Source: Linderina pennispora
Taxonomy: Eukaryota > Kickxellomycota > Kickxellomycetes > Kickxellales > Kickxellaceae
DNA: 39,754 nt
Direction of reading: 5' to 3'
Assembly (NCBI RefSeq): GCF_002104995.1
Contig: NW_024468327.1
Location: 1 to 39,754 of the forward strand
The stretch's first letter is position 1. Each line of letters starts with the position of its first letter. Shown here piece after piece: positions 19,873 to 28,984 of the stretch. The notes under the pieces were generated by a model. It saw only the letters and a list, made by a program, of their open reading frames with translations. It was not told the origin of the DNA and did no database searches. The position numbers and the translations under genes are program-made.

Positions 19873-20874
19873 ATGAAGCTTGTCATTGCAAAGAGGGCTA
19901 GTGGCAGCGCATCAAGCAGCACGTCGTCGCGCTACCCACTCACCATCGAGGTGGGCGACAACGCCACGGTCGACGACGTGAAGAAGGCCGTGCACAAGCA
20001 GGTCAAGTCGATGTATCCGGACCGCCAGCGGCTGACCATCGGCGACAAGAAGACGGTTCTTGCCAACGGCGACTCACTGGCCAAGTACGAGCTGAAGGAC
20101 AACGACACAATCCACATCAAGGACCTGGGTCCGCAGGTGGGCTGGACAACGGTGTTCTTGGTCGAGTACTTTGGGCCACTGCTGTTCCATTTCCTCATCT
20201 ACAACATGCAGACGCTTGTCTATGGCAAGACATTCGAGTACAGCGACATTCAGCGGTAAGTGGACATCACTGCTAGTAATATTCCGGGTATTGGCTGTCT
20301 ACTGATGTGTAACTACTTTGCATGTAGCCGCGCGTACTACATGGCCATGGGGCACTTCCTCAAGCGCGAGCTGGAGACGATCTTTGTGCACCGGTTCTCG
20401 AACGGCACGATGCCGATCATCAACATCTTCAAGAACTCGTTCCACTACCACATCCTGTCGGGCGTCAACCTGGCGTACTGGGTGTACAGCCCCAGCCTGG
20501 GCAAGGACACGGAGCTGGGTACCAAGCTGAGCAACCCGACGCTGCTGGCGATCTGGACGGCGATCTTTGTGTTTGCCGAGCTGTCGAACCTGAGCACGCA
20601 CATCACGCTGCGCAACCTGCGGCCGGCGGGCACGCGCACGCGGCGGATTCCGTTTGGGTATGGGTTTGACCTGGTTAGCTGCCCGAACTACCTGTTTGAG
20701 AGCCTGGCGTGGACGGCGTTTGCGTGCATGACGCGCAGCATCGCCGCATTCCTGTTTTTGGCGGTGTCAACGGCACAGATGTATGTGTGGGCGGTCAAGA
20801 AGCACAAGGCTTACAGGCGCGAGTTCCCAGACTACCCCAAGTCACGCAAGGCCATGTTCCCGTTCGTTGCCTAA
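19873..20874 (+). CDS. TSC13: Very-long-chain trans-2-enoyl-CoA reductase
   Basis: Two exons, 19873-20255 and 20328-20874, with a 72-nt intron (GTAAGT ... TGTAG, phase 2), 309 residues, TAA. The enzyme catalyses the last, NADPH-dependent reduction in each cycle of very-long-chain fatty acid elongation in the ER, feeding sphingolipid synthesis. Residues about 1-80 form the ubiquitin-like N-terminal domain typical of Tsc13/TECR (MKLVIAKR, then RLTIGDKKTVL, LKDNDTIHIKDLGPQVGW). The C-terminal 5-alpha-reductase domain follows, with several membrane segments and the conserved FDLVSCPNYLFESLAW block and a final KSRKAMFPFVA. Length matches yeast (310). The start at 19873 is chosen because the family begins there; an upstream in-frame extension to 19708 looks like leader. 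Junction QR-RAYYMAMGHFLKREL restores the family sequence exactly. Confidence 0.97.
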
Positions 20875-21764
20875 TGGAGCAGTCTACATCTTTGACATGT
20901 GTCACAGAATCTTTACCTTTATATAAGATTTTATAGTCCAAAAAGCGTCCGACCGTCCGCTAGAACCTTTTGAATTGGTTAAAACATAAAACTCTTAAGC
21001 TTCAACACGAGTTTTAGTGGGTTGCTCTGTAAACTCCTTCTTGATCTTGTGCGGCATCTGACCTCATCGGTGAAACCAGGACGACAAGTTGTTATTGTAG
21101 TGGCCACAGGTCTCCACTAGATATTTCCATTGGTTCAGCGCAAGAGCTGCTCTCGTCGGTCGGCCTGATAACTTCCATGGCGTCATCATGGTGGTCATCA
21201 CCGGCTGCGCAACACTCTTAGTATTGTTGCGCGCCCGATGCGGCTGTCCCTGACATCGACATGTCAGCCGAATCAGGTGACAGAAATCCAGGCGCCAACG
21301 AGAGCCCCGCTACAGCCTACGATATGGAGGTAGAGTCTAGCCTCTGATAAGTTGCACAAATGGCAGTATTAAAAACTCCCCTGCGCAACTCGTCTATTCC
21401 CTTTTCTCTCTTTTCTTCAGTATTAAATATACATTTAAAAACCCCTACATAGTCAACCGACACAACAGTATGTTTATTTAAGAACACCTATTGAATAAGA
21501 CCATATAGCTCTTCTAGCGGCCATGCAATATTTGTGGGTTTATTTTATAAATTAATTTGTCTTATGAACATGCGTAAGCGGTAGTATTTGGGCCACAATG
21601 GACCCAGTCTGTATAAACTGATTCAAAAGACTGTATCAGTGCCAAGAGCCCCAAGAACCATGCAAGCCAGATCATTATTAATAAAAAAGTTCTTAATGGT
21701 ATGCATCTGCAATATAGCAAAACTGAACAGCATCATTTCTCTTCTTGCCTATTGAATTTCTCAA
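20875..21764. other. AT-rich region upstream of the Fanzor relic
   Basis: No intact gene. Base composition turns visibly AT-rich after about 21350. A short ATG-opened frame at 21261-21347 encodes 28 acidic, polar residues (MSAESGDRNPGANES ...) and may be a leftover upstream exon of the Fanzor gene. I looked for terminal inverted repeats or a target-site duplication bounding the element and did not find a convincing pair by eye. Confidence 0.45.
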
Positions 21765-23206
21765 ATGAATATTACCCGCAGCACTACTGTCATAAAGACA
21801 TCGCTTGGTGGTATTGGCTTCCGTGATTCTATGTTGCCCCGCCTAGAGCAATTTGTACACAGCGTCAATATCATCAAAGAGCATACATACATGCTTGCAC
21901 GATGGATATTACTCCATCAACTAGCTGACGATGATGCTTTTGACCCTTCAATACTTGTGAAAAAGGGATTCTTTTGTTCAATTTATTTATTCATTTATCA
22001 CAACCTGAAGGCAAAGACGGCCATGTCTGCTGAGGATTTCGTTAACCAGATGGACATGTCAGAACTGTCGAGCGCGGATTTCGGTGATGTAATTAGATAT
22101 CATATTTATGATTATATATTACATAATGGCGATATCGAGATACATGGCGTACACAACATGAATCAAATAGCAATATACGTGGATACCGAGTTGATGACAG
22201 CATACAAGAACAACATTGTGTTGCACTATGGCACTTGCCTACAGCGGATTCTGGCCAAATTGATTGATATTCGCAGCCGCAAAAACACACTGCACAGTAC
22301 AATGGGCAATGTGTCCAAGGCTGAGTTCAATAACGCATTTCAAGTGTGTATCTATACACCTGCACAGAAGCTCCGCCAGGCAGTTGCCTCTAGGTACCCT
22401 GATCTCAGTGTGCTCATCCCATCGATGCTTGCAATCTACAACAAGCTGGCACCAGTCCTTAATGCCTATGATGCCAAGGTAAATCTACTTAAGCATCTGT
22501 GTGTGTATATTCGCCTATGCCAGCTTATTGAGAATGAGCAGCTTGGCAAGTCTCCCCCAATGCTTGCCTCTGCAGACATCATGGATCCCAGGCCATGTGC
22601 GCTTAGACAAGCAAATAATCAAGCAGGTGTTTATTTCGAAAACATGCGAGCAGGTTACCAAGATCAGCGAGGCAAAGAGGACAGCAACAGAGGCAAGAAA
22701 AACAGCAGAAAAAAGCGAAAAATTGGCCAAGAAGGCTGCACGCGAAGCAGCGAAGATGCCATCAGATGAAACAGAGGCCACTGCAGCAACTGCAGCAACT
22801 GCAGCAGTAGCGGCCGATTCACTTGCTGCTGCATCAGCTGCTGCAGCAGACATTCCGGCATGTTCCCAACCCGCGGCCCTACCAGAGATCGAAGAACCCA
22901 ACTGTGAAGTGCCATAGCCTTCTCCGCGGTACAAGCGAGTCATGTAAGCGGGCCATGGCACAATACAGGCGAGCCTATTCGTCTCGGCTCTTGAACCGCG
23001 ATCTCGCAGCAGTTCTAAACTTCAGACTCATTTTCCAGTCACTCTGTGATTCAGGCAGTATTCCTGAACGGTTCCGTCGCTTTACGGCCATTGCTGCCAA
23101 TGCTTCTGGCACCACCCCTGAAACAAAGAACCCGCGCAAGAGGCGTGCAGCAGCAGGCGATTCTGTTGCCAGCAGCAGCAAGCCAGCGCTGAAGCGCCTA
23201 CGCTGA
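21765..23206 (+). pseudogene. Fanzor (eukaryotic TnpB-like RNA-guided nuclease) relic with deleted core
   Basis: Fanzors are eukaryotic relatives of TnpB/Cas12 carried by mobile elements; they cut DNA guided by an RNA from their own locus. The N-terminal frame (21765 to about 22558) has TTVIKTSL near the start and AIYVDTELMTAYKNNIVLHY at about 136-155, which match Fanzor N-termini I know. After one frame step at the C5 tract 22554-22558 it continues CLPLQTSWIPGHVRLDKQII, the conserved block before the nuclease core. A Lys/Ala-rich, CTG-repeat-encoded stretch (about 22640-22850) follows. A third frame then gives VPNPRPYQRSKNPTVKCHSL and SRLLNRDLAAVLNFR, the zinc-ribbon region and RuvC-III motif (Asp present), ending in a basic tail at the TGA 23204-23206. 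RuvC-I and RuvC-II, some 300 residues, are missing and the zinc ribbon has lost a Cys (LLRG for LLRC). It is therefore nuclease-dead. No ATG-to-stop frame covers it. Confidence 0.72.
22776..22860 (+). repeat. CAG/CTG-rich microsatellite inside the Fanzor relic
   Basis: Imperfect repeats of ACTGCAGCA and related GCTGCTGCA units encode a poly-Ala tract. They sit where the nuclease core should be, so repeat-mediated deletion is a plausible cause of the loss. Confidence 0.6.
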
Positions 23207-23986
23207 GCAGGCCACCAAGGTGGGAGATGTCCATGATCGACATTGCACCAACAACCATCCGACACGTTCAAATGACCGGTTCGCCGTGATGCCCTTATCG
23301 ACGTGTCAACCCATGCTGACTAGCAGCCGAGCTCGCATCGCGAGCAGAGTATTTCCAGTAAAGTCTGGAGGATATCTAGTGTCTTGTGATGCTGCGGCGT
23401 AGGCTGGATGGCGCAGTGCCAATCACTGGTGAACAGCACCTTTGCTGCCCCGCAGAGTCTGCCACAGGAGATCAGTGCATGGGCAGAATCCGATTTTGCG
23501 GGCTTGGGCAGCCGGGAATTAATTTTCGATAATTTTTTGCTGTCAACAAACCTTTTCTTTTTCGCCTCGCGCTCGAGCCTTCTTCCTCTCTTGACCTTCT
23601 GCTATAAATTCTCCTGTACACGCATTTCCCAACTCGCCAAAAAATCCTCCCCCACACTCTGCCTATTTCCAGCCCGTTCTCAGACTGAACGCTGGCTCGT
23701 CTTTTTGCTTTCATATTTTTACAATTCAATACACATTCCCAAAATATTTAGCTTTTCTAGCTGGTGTCCTGGTTCCATCACTGGTGCCTCCTTTTCTCTA
23801 CCGAAAAAATCGTTTTCATACATTTAAAGAACAAGCTTAAAGAAACAGAACACGGGTGCAGGGCGTTTCTTTTCTATCTGAGAATATATACAACGCAGGG
23901 TTGCAGAAGATATTCTCTGCAAGCAACTAGTTCTTTTTTTCGAATTCATTCACTTTACACAAGCGCTAGTTTCTTTTTGGTGGCCC
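23207..23986. other. Fanzor 3' flank and exportin-T promoter/leader
   Basis: The first 200 bases follow the Fanzor stop; in intact Fanzor loci the guide RNA comes from the sequence flanking the 3' end, but I cannot define such an RNA here. The remainder is AT- and CT-rich. TATAAAT at 23603-23609 with long pyrimidine runs after it suits the promoter and leader of the exportin gene starting at 23987. No other gene is supported. Confidence 0.5.
23603..23609 (+). promoter_or_regulatory. Candidate TATA box of the exportin-T gene
   Basis: TATAAAT about 380 bp upstream of the ATG at 23987. The leader would be long, so a nearer initiation site is possible. Confidence 0.35.
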
Positions 23987-26900
23987 ATGGAACAAATCGA
24001 GGAGGCGGTCCGGTGCGCACTTGACCCGACGAGCGACCCGGCTGTCCAGGCACAGGTAAGCAGAGCAGCAGCATGGTATTCGTGGAGCGCTTGCATCATC
24101 CTGAGGCATGCGAGGGGAGGGGTAGCAAAATTTTTTCCGACCACTGCATCGTGATTGCTGAACCCTCCCTGATTTTAAGGGCATTGTAGGCTATGGAGTA
24201 CTGCGAGCAGGTAAAGTCGTCGGCAGATGGGTGGCAGATGTGTCTGCAGCTATTTACAAAGACGCCGGCGAGTTCACCCGAAGCACGGCTGTTTGCGCTG
24301 CAAGCAATTGAGTCGATGATTGTCGGAGTGGGAATCAGCGCTAGTACGAGCGAGGCAGCGGCAAATCTGAGTGCAGTGCGGCAGTCTCTGCTGCAGTTTG
24401 TGACAGAGCAGTACGCAGGCACCAAGTACAGCTCAGAGGTGGGCTTTATCAAAAACAAACTGGCGCACGCAATCACGCTACTGGCGCTGGCGACATATCC
24501 AACGCACTGGCCGACGTTCATCACAGACATGGTGGCGCTGACGGGGTTCCCAGCGGCCACGGGGGCGGTGACGGCAGAGAGCGCAAAATCGGTGAGTTTG
24601 CAGGGCGTGGACCCCTCGATGGTTGATTTTGTTATCAAGATCCTGGGGTCGCTGGACGAGGAGATGGTGAATCCGGTGGTGCCGCGGGGCAAAGAGGAGG
24701 TGGCCCGCAACACGATGATCAAGGATGCGATGCGTACTGAGGACGTCCACCGGCTGGCACATACGTGGCTATACACACTGGCCCACATGTCGGCGACGCA
24801 CCCGGACCTGGCGCGCGGTACGCTGCGGCTAATCGGCGTGTATGTGTCGTGGATCGACATCAACCTGATTGTCAACGAGGCCTTCATGATGCTGCTGTTT
24901 GAGCTGCTGAAGACGCCAGTGCTGCGCAACGATGCGTGCCGATGCCTGGTGGAGATTGTCAGCAAAGGCATGCGTCCCATGGAGAAGCTGTATCTGATCC
25001 AGTTCCTGAACATCGTCGAGGTCATGGGGCAGCTCGAGGCTGGCGACGTGGACTTTGCTGAGAACGTGGGGAAGCTGGCCAATGCCACGGCAGTCGAGCT
25101 CAAGGCGATCTGGGCCGATAAGGACCCGGCGACAACCGCCGAGGCACACGCAACAGCGCGCGCGCTGATTGAGCAGCTGATGCCGCTGCTGCTGCGGTTC
25201 CTGTCGCACGAGTACGACGAGGTGTCGTCGGCGGTGTTCCCAGCCATCAGCGACATCCTGGGAGTGTTCAAGAAGCAGCAGAAGGAGGGGGCAGGCCTGA
25301 GCGAGACGCAGCAGGGGTTCCTGTCGCAGCTGCTGCCGGCGTTGGTGGAGAAGCTAAAGTATGATGAGAGCTACCCGTGGCCGCTGCCAAGCGAGTCGCA
25401 TGCGACGGACAACGACGGGTCGCTGGACGAGGACGACGACGAGGCGATGTTTGGCGAGCTGCGGCGCAACCTGCGCGTGTTCATTGACGCCATCGGGCAG
25501 ATCGCGCCGGGGCTCTACGACTCGGTGGTGCTGACCACCGCACATAACATCTTCAAGCAGTGCAGCCAATACGGAATCAGTGCCGACCGCGCTGGCGATG
25601 CCGACGGGGATGGGCAGGGGCAGCTCGGCTGGGTGCGTGGCGAGCTGGGCGTGTATTTGACGCAGGCGTACGGTGAACGGCTCAGCACGATTAAGGGCCT
25701 ACGGTTCAGCGGCTCCAAGTCGGGGGCACATGCGACGAACGGCTCATCAACGATGGCTTCACAGGCATCGACGGATGCGCTGGCCGAGCTGCTGACAGTG
25801 ATGATCCAGTCCGGCATTGTCAACTGCGCGCACCCGGCGATCGCGCCGACGTTCTTTGAGAACTGTGTGCGGTTCCACGGGTTCTTTGATGTGCAACGCG
25901 AGGCAATCACCCCGGTGCTGGCGGCATTCATAGGCGCTACGGGCGTGCGGCACCCGCACAAGACGGTGTGCACGCGCATTTGGTACCTCCTGTTCCGGTT
26001 CGTCAAGCTGATGAACAGCGAGTCACTGGCGGTATATTCGGCCGACGTCATCGCTGCCGTCGCCGATCTGCTGACCATCCGCGCTGACGTGTCGACCATC
26101 AGCGACACGGCGCCGCAGGGCGGCGGCTACGGGCTGTTTGACTCACAGGGCTACCTGTTTGAGACATGCGGGCTGATGCTGGCGCCCAGCGGGCTCGACG
26201 ACTCGATGCGCATGGCGCTGCTGCAGCAACTGTTCAATCCGCTGTTCATGGGCGCGCAGCAGCTTATGAATGCGCGAGCGCCGGCCCAGATCGCCGCTGA
26301 CCCGCAGGCGCTGCTGCAGATCCACCACTACCTGACGGCCATTGGCGCCATCGTCAAGGGCTTCCCCGACGCTCGCACTGACGCAAAGGGTGGACCAACC
26401 AACGGCCAGCACCAGCTGTCGCCCAGCACCGCCGATGTCTTTGCCAAGGCCGCCGAAATGAGCATTGCGGTGCTGGAGGCGCTGCGGGAGAGCGAGCTGA
26501 TCCGTGAGGCCGCGCGGTTTGCACTGTCGCGTATGCTCAGTGTGCTGGGCACGGCTGCGCTGACATACGTACCACGGCTCATCGACGGGCTGGTGCCCAT
26601 GTGCAAGGTCGAGGAGCTGGTCGACCTGCTGGGCTTCCTGGGCCTGCTGCTGTACAAGTTCAAGCCGGATGTCGCGCCGACCGCCGCCGAGCTGCTGCTG
26701 CCGGTGATTTCCAAGGTCTACGGCTTCCTGGATCACGTGGCAGCTGATGGTGCGGCAGGTACCGATGAGTCGGTGCTGCTGGCAGATCTGCGCAAGGCGT
26801 ACCTGACGTGGCTGGCGGCCATCTTCAACTCAGACCTGGACTGCGTGTTCCTGACTGCACAGAACGCACCGCATCTGGTCACCATTCTTCGGCCCATTGC

Positions 26901-27528
26901 CGCGCAGCTGGCCGTTGACAGCGCCAGCCCACAGCTGCAGCGCCTGGCGTTCAGCGTGTTGAACAAGACTGCTGTGGCCTGGCTGGTTGATCCCAAGGGC
27001 TGGCACACAGTAGCCACGCTGACGTCATCAGCCACCGCCGCAATCGCCAGCGGCCAGGCGGCGCCCGCTACCGATCCGTCGGTCAGACATCTGCGCCAGG
27101 AGGCCATGCTGACGGTCAACATCAGCCCGTCCAAGGACTTGCTGGCGGAGTTCCGCCAGTTTGTCATCGACGCTGTGCTGCCAGCGTGCTTTGAGGCGCC
27201 AACCCGCCCCGGCTTCCGCCTAACCGATGCCCAGGCATTGCTGGTGGTGACAGAGATCGCCGGGCTGCTGCAGACGCTGCTGCTGGCGGGCGTTCCGGAG
27301 ATCGCCAGCGGTGAGGGCAGTGCTGCGCTGCCATCGACGCAGCTGCTGACACCGCCCATTGGCGGTGATCTGAACCAGAACCAGTTCGCTACATACATGT
27401 CGACAGTGCTGCTGCCTGGTCTTGGCTGCCCGACAGCCATGGCAACCGAGTTTGTCCAGGCGCTGGCTTCGCTGAACCAAAAGCAGTTTAGAAAATACTT
27501 TGTCAGCTTTTTGTCCAGCAACTCGTAA
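23987..27528 (+). CDS. LOS1: Exportin-T (tRNA nuclear exporter)
   Basis: Two exons, 23987-24055 and 24190-27528, 1,135 residues, TAA. The 134-nt intron begins GTAAGC and ends TTGTAG, phase 0, joining VQAQ to AMEYCEQVKSS. The protein is an importin-beta-superfamily exportin of all-helical HEAT repeats that carries mature tRNA out of the nucleus with Ran-GTP. Evidence: the N-terminal YCEQVKSSADGWQMCLQL and FIKNKLAHAITLLALATYPT (the Xpo1-like HEAT segment), overall length equal to yeast Los1 (1,100), and low-complexity helical repeats throughout (for example FVKLMNSES, ALLQQLFNPLF). An acidic loop (SLDEDDDEAMFGELRRNLR, about 440) is typical of exportins. The short first exon was chosen because it supplies the family's N-terminal helix. 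The ORF is intact over 3.3 kb, in contrast to several neighbours with frame breaks. Confidence 0.93.
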
Positions 27529-27828
27529 AAATTTTATGTAGTTCTCAAAGGTGCAACGTCATCCAACCTCGTTTTAACCTCTGGTGTGTGGGGGTTTCAG
27601 GCTCGTTTGCTTTTCACCTCTCTTGCCCAGCCCTATTATTTTTTTTCTCCCAGTGTTCGCAAGCGTAAATTCAGCAACTTTTTTGTTTATTACTTGCGCG
27701 CCTCTTTTTCTCTCCTAGCAGCACCTGTCCGTTTGCCAATTCCAGTCCTCTGTAGTTTTTGCCTTCGTACATTTTCTATTTTTCTCCTCCTACTATTCCT
27801 TATTTACTTTATTCACCTTTGTACAAAA

Positions 27829-28449
27829 ATGTCGCAGAGCATTCCAATTTCAGGCAACCGCAAGGGCCAGCAGCAGCAGCAGGGTGCGCCCATTCCGATA
27901 AATGCAGCCAATGTGCCAAAGATGAATGTGTTTGCACAAGGCAGTGGTAAGTGAATAGCTAGTCTTTTTGGTTTTGGCAGCAGACGCACCTTCTTTTTTC
28001 CCGTATTTCACACTGACCAGTCCCTCTCAGTAGGCGGCTCGGGCAGCGACTCCACCAACTTCCGCCTGGGCTCCGAGCTGTCCACGTCGCACCTGGGCAT
28101 GACGGGGATCGAGGCACCGCCAAACTCCCTTGTGCAGCCGTCGCTGATGTCAGCGCACGCTGGGTCGGGCAGCAGCACAGCGCAGATGCTGGGCGGGTGG
28201 AATCCGCCGCCGAACACACCAGCACAGGCGAGCAAGCTGCAGCAGCTGATCAACCAGCAGCAGTACGGCGCGGGCCAGGTGCCGACGGGGTCGTTTATTG
28301 ACCGGAAGATCCAGGGTATGGCGCAGTTCCGCGAGGCCGACGAGGACGAGATGGACGTGAGCCTCGAGGACTCGAACCCGTCGTCGTTCCAGCACAACAG
28401 CCATTTGTCGAAACAGGATTTGGACGATACGTTTGAAATGGAGCAGTGA
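27829..28449 (+). CDS. Small disordered orphan protein, Gln/Ser-rich
   Basis: Two exons, 27829-27946 and 28031-28449, joined at phase 1, about 178 residues. The donor is GTAAGT and the acceptor is a tandem CAG-TAG, so the junction can include or skip one codon. The protein begins MSQSIPISGNRKGQQQQQ and is rich in Gln, Ser, Pro and Asn with no globular domain. The C-terminal third is the most protein-like (GSFIDRKIQGMAQFREADED, then an acidic end with DLDDTFEME). A CT-rich leader precedes the ATG. I do not recognise a family. It could be an intrinsically disordered nuclear or cytoplasmic adaptor. Coding confidence rests on the clean splice, the long second exon and the acidic, charged C-terminus. 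Confidence 0.65.
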
Positions 28450-28604
28450 GCAGGGGCCTCGTTATGTCCAATGCCACTCCTTTTCTGGCTTTCTCCTTTC
28501 ATAACCCACCCTACCTTTCTTGCCCTGTGCTGACAATTATAAAGACATGTTTAACCTTTTTTAGGCAACTCCGTGAATGGTTCTGGCAGAAATCTATGGT
28601 AGGC

Positions 28605-28613
28605 TTTCACATG
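28605..28613 (+). promoter_or_regulatory. UAS-INO/ICRE-like element upstream of CHO2
   Basis: TTTCACATG matches the core of the Ino2/Ino4 E-box element known from yeast phospholipid genes (TTCAYRTG), 372 bp above the CHO2 ATG. Yeast CHO2 is controlled by such elements. The flanking positions do not all fit, so this is a candidate. Confidence 0.35.
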
Positions 28614-28788
28614 AGCACGAAAAACAAGAGACGTGGCATTAACCGGCCGCGTAATTAGCGCCTCCCGCCCAGCTGGCAATCAAAGCCCACCCAGCCCTGG
28701 CCTGCTTTTCGTTTTCGTCGGGGGAAAGAGTGACTGCATGAAGTTCACAGTGCATCGACGAAAGGCAAATCGATGGAAGTCAATTGTT

Positions 28789-28795
28789 TATAAAG
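28789..28795 (+). promoter_or_regulatory. TATA box of CHO2
   Basis: TATAAAG 190 bp upstream of the ATG at 28985, followed by a CT-rich leader. Confidence 0.5.
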
Positions 28796-28984
28796 CTCGC
28801 CGGTTCCTGCCTTCCTTGGCTTCCTCCCTCTTCTCCCTTCTGGTTTTGTGAGATTCCGTATATTTTTCTATTTTGGCAGGCGTCTCGTTTGTCAAATTCA
28901 CACAACCCAGGTTATTATAACCCAATTTTCCCCCCAGAATACCATCACACTATTGCGATTCAGCTCTGTAGCTGTAACTAGCCC

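Larger units (their letters stand above)
28450..28984. other. Intergenic region with the CHO2 promoter
   Basis: No gene is supported. The region holds the 3' end of the small orphan and the CHO2 promoter, with an inositol-element-like site at 28605-28613 and a TATA box at 28789-28795, listed separately. Confidence 0.6.

Noticed and set aside
22515-22961. 148-codon minus-strand Ala/Ser-rich frame
   Set aside because: Mirror of the CTG-repeat stretch in the Fanzor relic; it has no independent coding features.
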